Positions 41,715 to 51,042 of a stretch of 64,000 nucleotides of DNA are shown in pieces (position 1 is the first letter of the stretch; each line of letters opens with the position of its first letter). The position numbers were made by a program, and so were the translations under genes. The stretch spans positions 248,001 through 312,000 of the forward strand of contig NZ_BMKK01000004.1 in the NCBI RefSeq assembly GCF_014644295.1, written 5' to 3'. Origin of the DNA: Emticicia aquatilis. GTDB lineage: Bacteria > Bacteroidota > Bacteroidia > Cytophagales > Spirosomataceae. The notes under the pieces are model-generated. The model had not been told where the DNA came from and did not search any database. It saw only the letters and a list, made by a program, of their open reading frames with translations.

Positions 41715-43004
41715 ATGAAAAAAATACTATTATCTATACTTACATTAGCCTCTTCACTTGCCTATTCTCAGAAGTTAAGTTTTGATGCTAAAGGTATTAT
41801 AGCCATTTCAGATGCAGATATGGCAGCCTCAGCTTTTGTTGATGGCAAGTTGTTTAAAGAGCGTGGCAACAAAGATTTTATGTCGGTCGTAAAACTTCCG
41901 ATTGAGAAATATTCTGATGAAATAAAAAGTTTAGTTGTCTCAAACTCGGCTATCAATTCAACAAAAAGTATTGTGGTTTCGCCCAATCATCCGATTGCTT
42001 ATGTCGTTGAGGCTCGTGGCACAACACCCGAAACAACTACTGAGATTCGTAACCTAAATTCAGAGCTACCAGCAGGTGGTTTTATTTCGGTGGTTGACAT
42101 CAGCGATTTATCTCAGCCAAAAGTTTTATATAAATTTCCGACTGGCAAAAACCCAACGGCGATTGATATTAGTCCGAACGGAGAATATTTGGCACTTTGC
42201 AGTGAAGAATATGGCAAAGAATTGCAGGTTTTAGAGCTTGACCCAACTGGAAAGCCAATCAGAATAATCAATAAACCACAAGATTTTCAGTCAGGAAAAA
42301 TCACTGATGTAACTTGGCATCCAAACAATAACTTTTTAGCATTCACAATGGAAGAATCGAAAGAAGTTGGATTGCTAAAAGTAACTCGTGATGGCCCAAC
42401 GACAAAAATTATTCGATTAGATGTAGTAGGCCGAACCCTAAAAGTTGGAAGTTTACCAAGTGCTGGACAATTCACCCCTGATGGTAAGTATTATCTCGTT
42501 CCTGATTTAAAATCGAATATTGCAAATAAGTCCGAATTAAGCAGCGATGCTATGGGCGATATGTTTGTCTTGAAATTCAATTTAGAAGGTACAAGTGAGC
42601 ATTATTTAATCACAAAAACCAAACTCGGCGAAACACCAACAAGTTTTGCAATTAGTCCAGATGGAAGTTTGGTAGCAGTGACAAATGCGAAAAAATCATA
42701 TTATCCGTGGGAAAATAATGATTCTTCAAAAAAAGCATCCATTTCATTATTAAAACTATCTTCTGATGGTTCTTTAAATAATGTGGCAGAATACGAATTT
42801 GACGGAATTTTACCAAAAAATATTGTATTCGACAAATCAGGTGAAAACATTGCCGTAACAGTTTTCGATTATTTTAATTTTGGAAAACATTTCGGAGGAA
42901 TTGAATTTTGGAAAGTAAAAAACGGAGATAAACCAAGCTTACAAAAACAGGATTTCAAACTTTTCATGCCCCGTGGTTGCCACGGAATTCAAATCGTGAA
43001 ATAA
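41715..43004 (+). CDS. Exported beta-propeller protein (YncE/lactonase-like)
   Basis: The 429-residue product has a signal peptide (cleavage after L-A-Y-S-Q) and propeller blades with I-S-P-N-G-E-Y-L-A-L, F-T-P-D-G-K-Y-Y-L-V and I-S-P-D-G-S-L-V-A-V. It resembles YncE/lactonase-type propellers. A C-terminal C-H in P-R-G-C-H-G is notable but not a haem motif. Function unknown. A terminator follows. Confidence 0.75.
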   Translation: MKKILLSILTLASSLAYSQKLSFDAKGIIAISDADMAASAFVDGKLFKERGNKDFMSVVKLPIEKYSDEIKSLVVSNSAINSTKSIVVSPNHPIAYVVEARGTTPETTTEIRNLNSELPAGGFISVVDISDLSQPKVLYKFPTGKNPTAIDISPNGEYLALCSEEYGKELQVLELDPTGKPIRIINKPQDFQSGKITDVTWHPNNNFLAFTMEESKEVGLLKVTRDGPTTKIIRLDVVGRTLKVGSLPSAGQFTPDGKYYLVPDLKSNIANKSELSSDAMGDMFVLKFNLEGTSEHYLITKTKLGETPTSFAISPDGSLVAVTNAKKSYYPWENNDSSKKASISLLKLSSDGSLNNVAEYEFDGILPKNIVFDKSGENIAVTVFDYFNFGKHFGGIEFWKVKNGDKPSLQKQDFKLFMPRGCHGIQIVK

Positions 43005-43021
43005 TATTTTCTAATTCGCTC

Positions 43022-43053
43022 AAAAGCCTTCAAAATTCATTGAAGGCTTTTTT
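43022..43053 (+). terminator. Rho-independent terminator
   Basis: AAAAGCCTTCA (43022-43032) pairs with TGAAGGCTTTT (43041-43051) across an 8-nt loop and continues in a T-run. Confidence 0.85.
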
Positions 43054-43138
43054 GTTGAAGATAAATCCGTTAGATTTGGATTAATTTTTTTGGATATTAA
43101 ACTTTTCACGCTGAAGTAAGATTTAATCCCATTATAAA

Positions 43139-43269
43139 AATCCTGAAAGGATTAAATATGAATAGCCATAGGTGAAACCTATGGTAATAAGAGTTTTTTA
43201 AAGTTCAACCCCGAAGGGGTTAAACTTGTTACTCAATATAAACGCCCATAGGTTTCACCTACGGCTATT
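43139..43269. repeat. Composite palindromic intergenic element
   Basis: The 271-bp gap after the terminator holds no gene. It contains three short hairpins (AATCCT-gaa-AGGATT 43139-43153; CCATAGGT-gaa-ACCTATGG within 43166-43184; AACCCC-gaa-GGGGTT 43207-43221) and one long 24-bp inverted repeat with a single mismatch (43161-43184 with 43246-43269). All three hairpins share a GAA loop. The architecture recalls 425-546. Confidence 0.7.
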
Positions 43270-43324
43270 AAAGTTGAACCACTTTGTGATTTATATAAAA
43301 CTATTACACTTCAAACCCTAAAAA

Positions 43325-44641
43325 ATGACATCAACCAACAACGAAGGCCTACGCCGTGAAATCGGTATTTTGGGCTTAGCTGCCAATACACTTAACCGAA
43401 CCATCGGAGCAGGAATTTTCGTCTTACCAGCATTTGTCGCCAGTTTTTTGGGCGAAACCAGTATTATTGCATATCTTTTTTGTGGTTTCCTGATGATGCT
43501 CATCATGCTTTGCTTTTCAGAAATTGGCAGCAAAATTACCGTCACGGGTGGAGCTTACGCCTACATTCACGCAGCATTTGGGCCTTATGCGGGTTTCTTG
43601 GCCAATACGATGTTTTGGTTTGTTGGAATCTTAGCTGATGCCGCCATTGCCAATGCCATGGCCGATACACTAAGTGTTTATTTTCCAATTCTTACTCAAC
43701 TACCCATTAGAGCAGTATTCTTTTTGTTAGTTTTCGGAATTTTTACCTACATCAATATTCTTGGAGTAAAGCACGGAGATAATATCGTAAAAATAACTAC
43801 TCTTATCAAACTTATTCCGCTGGTGGTTCTTATCATAGCGGGCTTCTTTGGTACTTCTAACGAAAACCTAAAATGGCATTCCATGCCGAGTATTTCAAAA
43901 TTAGGTGAAGCTTCTCTCCTACTTTTCTTTGCATTTGCTGGAGGCGAAGCATCATTAAATGTGAGTGGAGAGCTCAAAAATCCACAAAAAGTTGTACCAC
44001 TTGGCATACTTTCGGGTATGGGTGCAGTTGTGTTGTTTTATATCTTGATTCAAACTGTTTCTCAAGGAGTGCTTGGTGCTGATTTAGTCAATCAAAGTGA
44101 AGCCCCATTGGCAGCCGTGGCCAATAAAGTAATTGGGCCATTTGGCTCAACTTTAATGGTTGTAGGAGCAGCATTTTCAATATTTGCGGCATTGAGTGGC
44201 TCGGTTTTGTCCTACCCAAGAGTCATTTTTGCGGGTGCCAATAAAGGTTGGATGCCACCAATCATGGCCAAAGTTCACCCAAAATTTGCCACGCCTTATT
44301 TCGCAATCATTACTTATGCAGGTTTGGATTTCATTTTCTCGATTTCGGGTGGATTCAAAGAATTAGCCGTAATTGCCAGTGCATCCCTACTAACAGTCTA
44401 TTTGGGCGTTGTTTTGGCAACTATCAAGCTTCGACTCAATGAAAATGCTAAGACAGATGGTTTTCGACTTCCCGCTGGTATTACCATTCCGATTTTAGCA
44501 ACTATCTCAATCATCTGGTTTTTGTCGAATTTGGCCGTCAAAGAAATCAGCAGTCTTGCTATCTTTTTGGTGGTTTTAACGGTTATTTATTTTTTAATTA
44601 CATTTTTCGGAAAAAAGAAAAACAAGGATATAGAAATCTAA
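43325..44641 (+). CDS. APC-family amino acid permease
   Basis: The 438-residue product has about 12 membrane helices and the APC signature in the first helix region (R-T-I-G-A-G-I-F-V-L-P, residues 23-33) and G-G-A-Y-A-Y at about 75, F-A-F-A-G-G-E-A-S near 198. It probably imports an amino acid or related amine by proton symport. The SGNH hydrolase gene follows after 44 bp. Confidence 0.88.
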   Translation: MTSTNNEGLRREIGILGLAANTLNRTIGAGIFVLPAFVASFLGETSIIAYLFCGFLMMLIMLCFSEIGSKITVTGGAYAYIHAAFGPYAGFLANTMFWFVGILADAAIANAMADTLSVYFPILTQLPIRAVFFLLVFGIFTYINILGVKHGDNIVKITTLIKLIPLVVLIIAGFFGTSNENLKWHSMPSISKLGEASLLLFFAFAGGEASLNVSGELKNPQKVVPLGILSGMGAVVLFYILIQTVSQGVLGADLVNQSEAPLAAVANKVIGPFGSTLMVVGAAFSIFAALSGSVLSYPRVIFAGANKGWMPPIMAKVHPKFATPYFAIITYAGLDFIFSISGGFKELAVIASASLLTVYLGVVLATIKLRLNENAKTDGFRLPAGITIPILATISIIWFLSNLAVKEISSLAIFLVVLTVIYFLITFFGKKKNKDIEI

Positions 44642-44685
44642 GTTGGTATTGATATTCGTTTGTTATTGAAACGAATCATCAAATT

Positions 44686-45381
44686 ATGAAATACCTCACA
44701 TCAATTCTGTTACTTTTTCTTTTTTCGTGTGAAAGTTCTTCCCAGAATATCAATTCACAATCAAATAATATGACAAACGGCTTATCATATTTAGCTTTAG
44801 GCGATAGCTATACCATTGGCGAAAGTGTAGCTGAAAACGAGCGTTGGCCAGTTCAACTGAGTAAAAGTCTGACAAAAAGTGGTGTAGAAGTAGCTTCACC
44901 CCAAATAATTGCCCGTACAGGTTGGACAACCGACGAACTAAATGCAAAAATAGTTTCAGAAAAAATTACTAAAACTTATGATTTAGTTTCTTTGCTGATT
45001 GGTGTTAATAACCAATATCGTGGACGAAGTATAGAGCAATTCCGAACAGAATTTATTGACCTCCTCGAAACTGCCATTAAGTTTGCTGGGAATAAACCTG
45101 AGCGAGTTTTTGTGGTTTCAATTCCTGATTGGGGAGTAACACCATTTGGTGGAAAAGGGCAAAACAAAACGATTTCGGAGCAGATTGATTTATTTAATAA
45201 AGTAAAAAAAGAAGAAACCGAGAAAAAAGGTATTCTATTTATTGATATTACACCTATTTCTCGCCAAGCAATTAACGATGCCTCTCTCATTACTGAGGAT
45301 GGACTGCATCCTTCGGGAAAAATGTATCAGCAATGGGTGGAGAAAATTTTACCAGAATTATTGAAGAAAATAAAACCATAA
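44686..45381 (+). CDS. SGNH/GDSL-family lipoprotein hydrolase
   Basis: The 231-residue product has a lipobox (L-F-S-C, about residue 10-13) and an SGNH fold: block I G-D-S41-Y-T, block III G-V-N-N-Q near 106-110, and D205-x-x-H208 in E-D-G-L-H-P-S-G. It hydrolyses ester bonds, often of acylated glycans or lipids. Its TAA stop overlaps the ATG of kynureninase (45379-45383), so the two are translationally coupled. Confidence 0.9.
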   Translation: MKYLTSILLLFLFSCESSSQNINSQSNNMTNGLSYLALGDSYTIGESVAENERWPVQLSKSLTKSGVEVASPQIIARTGWTTDELNAKIVSEKITKTYDLVSLLIGVNNQYRGRSIEQFRTEFIDLLETAIKFAGNKPERVFVVSIPDWGVTPFGGKGQNKTISEQIDLFNKVKKEETEKKGILFIDITPISRQAINDASLITEDGLHPSGKMYQQWVEKILPELLKKIKP

Positions 45382-46652
45382 TGATTGAAGATTTTAAGCA
45401 AAAAGCACTCAAACTTGATAAAAATGATAAACTCGCTCATTTTAGAAATCAATTTGAAATCGGCGATGAAATATATTTAGATGGGAATTCTTTGGGAAGA
45501 TTACCCAAGAAAACACTCGAACTCAGCACTAATCTTATTCAAAATCAATGGGGAAAAAGATTGATTAGAAGCTGGAACGAACATTGGATTGAACTACCCA
45601 ACAAAGTTGCAGCCAAAATTGCTCAGATTGTTGGTGCAAAACCCGATGAAATTTTTGTTGGAGATAGCACTTCAATCAATTTCTATAAATTAGCTTTTGC
45701 GGCTCTTAGTTTTCAGAATAATAAAACCAAAATCATTACAGATTCACTTAATTTCCCGACTGACATTTATGTTTTGCAGGGTTTGATTGAGCAACAATTT
45801 AAAAATCATTCACTTTCAATCATCAAAAGTGATGATGAAATAAGTATTTCTGATAAAGATATTGAACAGACATTAGATGAAAATACTGCTTTATTAACAC
45901 TCAGCCATGTGGTTTTCAAGAGTGCATACAAATATAATATGCAGAAAATCAATGACTTAGCACACAAAAAAGGTGTTTTAGTTTTATGGGATTTGAGCCA
46001 TTCGGCGGGAGCTGTACCAGTAAATCTCAATGAATCTGGTGCAGATATGGCCGTGGGTTGTACGTACAAATATCTCAATGGTGGGCCGGGAGCTCCTGCA
46101 TTTTTGTATATCAGAAAGGATTTACAAGAAAAACTTTCCAACCCAATTTGGGCATGGTTTAGCCATGACAAACCTTTTGATTTTACGCTGGATTATGAGG
46201 TAAAGAATGATATTCAACGTTTTGCTACAGGTACTCCTTCGGTGCTTTCATTGGCAGCAATAGAAGCTGGTTTAGACATCATGATTGAAGCTGGCATGGA
46301 AAATCTAAGAGAAAAAAGTGTTGCTCAAAGTAGTTTTTTAATAGAATTAGTTGAAAATCTTTTACAGCCTTTAGGCTTCACGATTGCCTCTCCACTAAAC
46401 GCAGAAGAACGGGGCTCACATATCTCGATTCAGCATCAAGAAGGGTACAAAATCAACCGAGCGATGATAGAACCAGTTGATGGTTCGCCAAGTATTATTC
46501 CAGATTTTCGTCCGCCAAACAATATTAGACTTGGTATTGCACCACTTTACAATACTTTTGAAGAAATATTTCAGACAGTCATTCGCATCAAGAAAATAGT
46601 AGAAACAAAAGAATTTGAGCGATTTGGAGATGAAAAACTGACTGTGGTGTAA
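45381..46652 (+). CDS. kynU: Kynureninase
   Basis: The 423-residue PLP enzyme (class V aminotransferase fold) has the start Y-L-D-G-N-S-L-G-R-L-P, W-D-L-S-H-S-A-G-A near 202, and the PLP lysine K230 in G-C-T-Y-K-Y-L-N-G-G-P-G. It cleaves kynurenine or 3-hydroxykynurenine to anthranilate or 3-hydroxyanthranilate plus alanine, in tryptophan degradation or de novo NAD synthesis. I chose ATG 45381, sharing a base with the upstream stop. No other kynurenine pathway genes are adjacent. Confidence 0.94.
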   Translation: MIEDFKQKALKLDKNDKLAHFRNQFEIGDEIYLDGNSLGRLPKKTLELSTNLIQNQWGKRLIRSWNEHWIELPNKVAAKIAQIVGAKPDEIFVGDSTSINFYKLAFAALSFQNNKTKIITDSLNFPTDIYVLQGLIEQQFKNHSLSIIKSDDEISISDKDIEQTLDENTALLTLSHVVFKSAYKYNMQKINDLAHKKGVLVLWDLSHSAGAVPVNLNESGADMAVGCTYKYLNGGPGAPAFLYIRKDLQEKLSNPIWAWFSHDKPFDFTLDYEVKNDIQRFATGTPSVLSLAAIEAGLDIMIEAGMENLREKSVAQSSFLIELVENLLQPLGFTIASPLNAEERGSHISIQHQEGYKINRAMIEPVDGSPSIIPDFRPPNNIRLGIAPLYNTFEEIFQTVIRIKKIVETKEFERFGDEKLTVV

Positions 46653-46699
46653 TGTTTTCATAGGATAGGGTTAGCAAACCCTATCCTATGAAAACATTT
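46652..46699. terminator. Strong bidirectional terminator
   Basis: A 21-bp perfect stem (46652-46672 with 46677-46697) and a 4-nt loop, flanked by an A/T run, between kynU and the convergent SDR gene. Confidence 0.9.
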
Positions 46700-46700
46700 T

Positions 46701-47603
46701 TTACTCTTTCTTTGCTCGTGTATTAGATTTAATAGCCGCTGCAATAAAGTCCCACATTTCAGTTGGAATTTCATTTAGGTGATTAAATTCTCCTGCTCCA
46801 TTTATCCATTCGCCACCATCAATCGTAATTACTTCGCCGTTGATGTAAGAAGAAAAATCAGACATTAAATATGCCGCTAAATTAGCTAATTCTTGATGCT
46901 CCCCTACTCGCTTGATTGGCACATTTCCATGGTCAGAGAAGCGTTCTCTTAGGTGTGGAGGAAAAGCCTCTACAGGAAACAATCTGTCCCAAGCACCCTT
47001 GGTTGGAAATGGCCCTGGTGCAATAGCATTGAAACGAATGCCATACTTTGCCCACTCAACGGCCAAACTTCGGGTCATTGTTAGAACCCCAGATTTTGCC
47101 ATTGCCGATGGCACAACATAACCCGAGCCAGTTGAGGCATAGGTAGTTACGATACTCAGCACCGTTGCTGCTTGTTTATGTTCAATCCAATGTTTGCCTA
47201 AAGCGAGTGTTGTATAGTAAGTCCCTTTCAATACAATATCAACAATCGTATCAATGGCTCGATGCGAAAGACGTTCGGTTGGAGAAATAAAATTTCCAGC
47301 GGCATTATTCAACAAACCGTTGATTTGTCCAAACTCAGCCAAAGTTTTATCTTTCATGGCTTCAATAGCACCATAATCTCTCACATCACAGGCGATTGGC
47401 AATATTTTACCTCCAGTTGCTTGGCCGAGTTCATGGGCGGTTTCTTCCAAAACTGCCAGTTTTCTACTTGTAATCACCACATTTGCCCCAAGTTCAAGAA
47501 AATATTTCGACATTGATTTGCCAAGTCCAGTTCCGCCACCAGTCACAATAAAAGTTTTTCCATCTAAAGCTCCATCTCTGAGCATAGGTTCGTTATACGC
47601 CAT
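46701..47603 (-). CDS. SDR oxidoreductase, 2,4-dienoyl-CoA reductase-like
   Basis: The 300-residue product has the SDR cofactor motif G-G-G-T-G-L-G-K-S (residues 21-29), D-V-R-D, N-N-A-A-G-N-F near 110, and an active-site region. Instead of the usual Y-x-x-x-K it shows V-V-P-S-A-M-A-K-S-G, the change typical of 2,4-dienoyl-CoA reductases, where Ser and Lys serve catalysis. It probably reduces 2,4-dienoyl-CoA intermediates in degradation of unsaturated fatty acids with NADPH. Confidence 0.85.
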   Translation of the reverse strand: MAYNEPMLRDGALDGKTFIVTGGGTGLGKSMSKYFLELGANVVITSRKLAVLEETAHELGQATGGKILPIACDVRDYGAIEAMKDKTLAEFGQINGLLNNAAGNFISPTERLSHRAIDTIVDIVLKGTYYTTLALGKHWIEHKQAATVLSIVTTYASTGSGYVVPSAMAKSGVLTMTRSLAVEWAKYGIRFNAIAPGPFPTKGAWDRLFPVEAFPPHLRERFSDHGNVPIKRVGEHQELANLAAYLMSDFSSYINGEVITIDGGEWINGAGEFNHLNEIPTEMWDFIAAAIKSNTRAKKE

Positions 47604-47646
47604 TATTATTTGATTTTTGATGTTGAATAATGCGTAAATCTAAAAC

Positions 47647-47685
47647 AAAAAAGCCACAAATGATTGTTTCATCTGTGGCTTTTTT
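47647..47685 (-). terminator. Terminator for the YceI gene
   Basis: AAAAAAGCCACA (47647-47658) pairs with TGTGGCTTTTTT (47674-47685) with a 15-nt loop. It lies downstream (on the minus strand) of the YceI gene and upstream of the SDR gene. Confidence 0.8.
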
Positions 47686-47705
47686 AAGAAAAAATATCAC
47701 TAAAA

Positions 47706-48317
47706 TTATTTAGCAGCTACGATTTTAACATCAACTTGGAAGTTGTCGTTAATCATTTTGTCACCGATTGTATCGAAGAAAGATTTTGAAGCATATTTGC
47801 TACCAAATTTCGTACGGTCAACTTCAAATTTAGCAGTTGCAGTAGCACCTTTTGTATCTACTGTTACAACCGAAGGGAATGTAATTGGTTGTGTAACACC
47901 GTTGATTGTCAAATCGCCAGTTACATCATAGTTACCATTACCTTTTGCAGTCGCTTTTTTGATTTTCAAAGTTGCAGTTGGGTATTTTGCTACATCAAAG
48001 AAATCTGGAGTTGTCAAGTGACCAATTAATTTTGCATTGTAACCAGCATCAGTCAAATCTAAACATTTGATAGATTTCATATCAATTGTAAACTCACCAC
48101 CTTGCAATTTTCCACCGTTTACAACTAAGCTACCACTTTGAATACCAATTGTACCGTTATGCTCACCAGTTACTTTTTTACCAAGCCAGTTGAAAGTACT
48201 TGCTTTTGTATCTACTTTCAATGCCACAGGAGCAGCTTTTTTTCCACCATCAGCCATTGCTGAAACACTTACCAATGCAGCTAATACTGCAACCATCAAA
48301 TTTTTAACAACTTTCAT
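47706..48317 (-). CDS. YceI-family periplasmic lipocalin-like protein
   Basis: The 203-residue product has a signal peptide (cleavage after S-A-M-A) and a YceI domain: S-T-F-N-W-L-G-K-K-V-T-G-E-H near 40, D-F-F-D-V-A-K-Y-P-T-A near 105, and D-R-T-K-F-G-S-K-Y near 170. YceI proteins bind long-chain isoprenoids or amphiphiles in the periplasm. It follows the MarR gene after 51 bp and is likely under its control. Confidence 0.92.
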   Translation of the reverse strand: MKVVKNLMVAVLAALVSVSAMADGGKKAAPVALKVDTKASTFNWLGKKVTGEHNGTIGIQSGSLVVNGGKLQGGEFTIDMKSIKCLDLTDAGYNAKLIGHLTTPDFFDVAKYPTATLKIKKATAKGNGNYDVTGDLTINGVTQPITFPSVVTVDTKGATATAKFEVDRTKFGSKYASKSFFDTIGDKMINDNFQVDVKIVAAK

Positions 48318-48368
48318 TTTGAACTAAATTAGAATTAAAAAAATATAATTAAATAATAAATTGCACTG

Positions 48369-48830
48369 TTAATCTTCGCTTCCACGCAGCTTATCTAAAA
48401 GTCGGCTTAGCGTTTCGGCTTCTTCATCTGATAAAAAATGATTACTTTTTTCCCACGTAGCCTGTATTTCATCTATTTGTTTTAACACTTGTGAGCCTGA
48501 TTCAGTTATTCTGATGTCACAAGCTCTTCGGTCATCAGCATTATCGCATCTCGACACATAACCCTTTAATAAAAGTTTATCAACCAATCTTGAGGCATTC
48601 GACATTTTATCGAGCATACGCTCAATGATGCCATTAACAGTAATCGGATTTGGGTACTGTCCTCTCAAAATTCTCAATACATTGTATTGTTGAGCCGATA
48701 AATCGAATGGTTTTAGTAAACCTTGCTGCTCTGAACTCATCCAGTTGGATGTGTACATTATATTTACAACCACTTTTTGGTAAGTACTCTTAAATGGTTT
48801 TTGTTGCTTAATATCTTTTTCGATTGACAT
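48369..48830 (-). CDS. MarR-family transcriptional regulator
   Basis: The 153-residue winged-helix protein has L-S-A-Q-Q-Y-N-V-L-R-I-L-R-G near 41, the recognition helix M-L-D-K-M-S-N-A-S-R-L-V-D-K-L-L and wing D-N-A-D-D-R-R-A-C-D-I-R. The D-x-R wing motif is the MarR hallmark. It is probably a repressor of itself and the downstream yceI-like gene. I chose ATG 48830, since the upstream frame overlaps the promoter. Confidence 0.92.
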   Translation of the reverse strand: MSIEKDIKQQKPFKSTYQKVVVNIMYTSNWMSSEQQGLLKPFDLSAQQYNVLRILRGQYPNPITVNGIIERMLDKMSNASRLVDKLLLKGYVSRCDNADDRRACDIRITESGSQVLKQIDEIQATWEKSNHFLSDEEAETLSRLLDKLRGSED

Positions 48831-48855
48831 AATTATATTTTTATTTAGTTCAATG

Positions 48856-48883
48856 CAAATATAATACATTGACAATATATGTC
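48856..48883 (-). promoter_or_regulatory. marR-yceI promoter and candidate operator
   Basis: On the minus strand TATATTTG (48856-48863) matches the -7 consensus, 26 bp before the MarR ATG. Just upstream lies GACA-N5-TGTC (48871-48883), a dyad of the kind MarR proteins bind, so autorepression is plausible. Confidence 0.5.
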
Positions 48884-49095
48884 TATACATATAATACAGT
48901 AACTGATTATTTTTAGTTCAATGTCTTCAATAAAAAATTAGAAATTCTTTATCAAAACATTTATAATTGCTTATTTTCATCAACAAAAATGCTGATAATG
49001 AGAGGTTTAATGAAGAAAAAAAATATTTTAAAAAAATCTAAAAAAACTTTCAAAGTTTTAAACTATTGGTAGAATTTGGTCGATTAGAAACAAAA

Positions 49096-50937
49096 TTATC
49101 TCAAAGGAATAATGGATGGAGCTGAAATATCAAAGTCACGAAGTTTGAGTGGTTGAGAGCCATCAAAAGCAAATCTAAACGGCGAAGAAATATCTGGTAT
49201 ATTCGGATAATAACCTAATCGAATCTGGAAAGTATTAAAAGTTAGGTTTTCGTTTCTGATTCTAAAACCAATTCCATAACCCTGATAGACTTTACTTTCA
49301 ATCAATAATTTATCTTTTAGGCTTACTAAACCTAAGTTGGCGAAAGCAAAATGGGCAATTCTAAATCCGAAAATACTCTTGTGAGAAAACAAGACGGTCT
49401 CAAAGCCCAAAGTTAGTCTTTTGTCGCCTCGCAATCCTTCACTATTTACACCGACAATGCCATCTCGACCGCTGATATTCAAATAGTCGAGAGCATCTCG
49501 ATTGAAGCCGTAAGTAAAGCCTAAATTAATAAATTGTCGGGTTTGGGATTTGCCAATTCTCATCAATGGACTAAAATAGAAACTTTGAATACCTACTACT
49601 CCTTGTTGGGTTTGCTTTTGCTTTAGATATGTGCCAGCATTTGCCAAAACATACAGATAACCTTTGTCGGCTGGCAAATATTTTCCTTTGGCAAATTGCA
49701 TTCCAGCATAGCCACGATTACCAAACTCAGTATTTTCAGTGCCAAGTGTAAAAGCAAATAGATTTCCAACGGGAACGTCTTCGGTTCGACCAAAGCCATA
49801 AATCAAGAAATCTCGTTGATAATTCCGATTAGAATAACCAATACTTGCCAACCAATTCGTGCGATTCCAATAAATTTTATTTGTATCAACGCTTACTTCT
49901 GGGCGTTTCCGGTATTCAAAACTACTTCGGCGAAGTGCTACAATGAGTTGTTTACTTCTTTGCATTGGGTCAAGTCTGAAAGCTCTTCCGTACCAAACAT
50001 CTGAATAAAAATAACTTACAGGATAAGTAAAGGCACTATCTATTTTATTGATTATCAGTTTTTTATACTCACGCACACGAGTATATCCCAATTCGACTGA
50101 GCCAGCATTTCGAGTTTCGACAGTAAGAAAAGGACGAAATATCTGAGCCGAATATTGAGCTAAATCTCGTTCGTTGATAAGTTTTAATTGTCCCGAAATG
50201 AAACTCCTGCCAATGTAAGGAAGTGTATAAATACTTCGCCAGCCCAATCTCTGATATGGGTCATCAGCCTTCCACGTAATTTTATTCAGAAACGAATGGC
50301 CACGCCCTTGAAAGTTTCGGTCTTCAAAGCCGAACATAAAATTCCGAAAACTATCGCCCGAAACATCAAAGTTTATTGACCAAACATCTTGTGTCAGCAC
50401 CAAAACATCAACCATCCAATTTGCATTTGGGCGTTCGATGATGTAAATACGGGCATCGTGAATAATTGGGTTGGCACGCAAAAGACGTTCGTTATCTTTG
50501 AGGGTTTGAGGGTTCAGTTTATCGCCTTCATTAAAAAGCAGAAAGGATTGTCGGATAACTTTTTCACGAGTATTATAATGGAAAGTTTTACTGGCAAAAT
50601 GTTCGATTTTAGAGCCTTTACGAGTTGTATCATTGACACTTGGCCCGAAAATTTCGAGTTTTTTAATAATAATTTTACCTATGATTTTACCATCATACTT
50701 TTCAAACGGATTTATTTCAATCTCCTTAATTTCTTTGTTTTGGTTAGAATTATAAACATCCCGAAAAACAGCCCCGTAGATACTTTTCCCAACTTTACTC
50801 TTATTCATTTTTTGTTTCAGCTTCGAATACATGATGCTATCCTCAACAGATTTTCCGCTATCAAGGCTATCAGAAAGGCTTTTTTGGGCTAAAGCTGTAT
50901 TCAAAAACAAAACAAATATGATAAACAAATACTTCAT
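49096..50937 (-). CDS. BamA/TamA-like outer-membrane beta-barrel protein
   Basis: The 613-residue product has a signal peptide (cleavage after T-A-L-A-Q), a POTRA-like region (about residues 85-185; T-R-E-K-V-I-R-Q-S-F-L-L-F-N-E-G-D-K, typical POTRA helix-turn) and a C-terminal beta barrel (about 190-613) of alternating strands. It resembles the Omp85 surface-antigen family in Bacteroidetes; only one clear POTRA domain is visible. A role in outer-membrane protein or lipid handling is likely but unspecific. It is monocistronic. Confidence 0.78.
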   Translation of the reverse strand: MKYLFIIFVLFLNTALAQKSLSDSLDSGKSVEDSIMYSKLKQKMNKSKVGKSIYGAVFRDVYNSNQNKEIKEIEINPFEKYDGKIIGKIIIKKLEIFGPSVNDTTRKGSKIEHFASKTFHYNTREKVIRQSFLLFNEGDKLNPQTLKDNERLLRANPIIHDARIYIIERPNANWMVDVLVLTQDVWSINFDVSGDSFRNFMFGFEDRNFQGRGHSFLNKITWKADDPYQRLGWRSIYTLPYIGRSFISGQLKLINERDLAQYSAQIFRPFLTVETRNAGSVELGYTRVREYKKLIINKIDSAFTYPVSYFYSDVWYGRAFRLDPMQRSKQLIVALRRSSFEYRKRPEVSVDTNKIYWNRTNWLASIGYSNRNYQRDFLIYGFGRTEDVPVGNLFAFTLGTENTEFGNRGYAGMQFAKGKYLPADKGYLYVLANAGTYLKQKQTQQGVVGIQSFYFSPLMRIGKSQTRQFINLGFTYGFNRDALDYLNISGRDGIVGVNSEGLRGDKRLTLGFETVLFSHKSIFGFRIAHFAFANLGLVSLKDKLLIESKVYQGYGIGFRIRNENLTFNTFQIRLGYYPNIPDISSPFRFAFDGSQPLKLRDFDISAPSIIPLR

Positions 50938-51042
50938 GTCTCAATTTAAGAATTTTTCATTGATTCGGACTTAAATTTAAAATTAAGACTGATAATTGGC
51001 TAAAAATAACGAATTTCGCCCCTTGAAAATCTAAGAAACTTT

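Noticed and set aside
50389-50892. A 167-codon open frame antisense to the BamA-like gene
   Set aside because: The opposite strand carries a clear signal peptide and POTRA/barrel protein, so this is a shadow frame of A/T-rich coding DNA.
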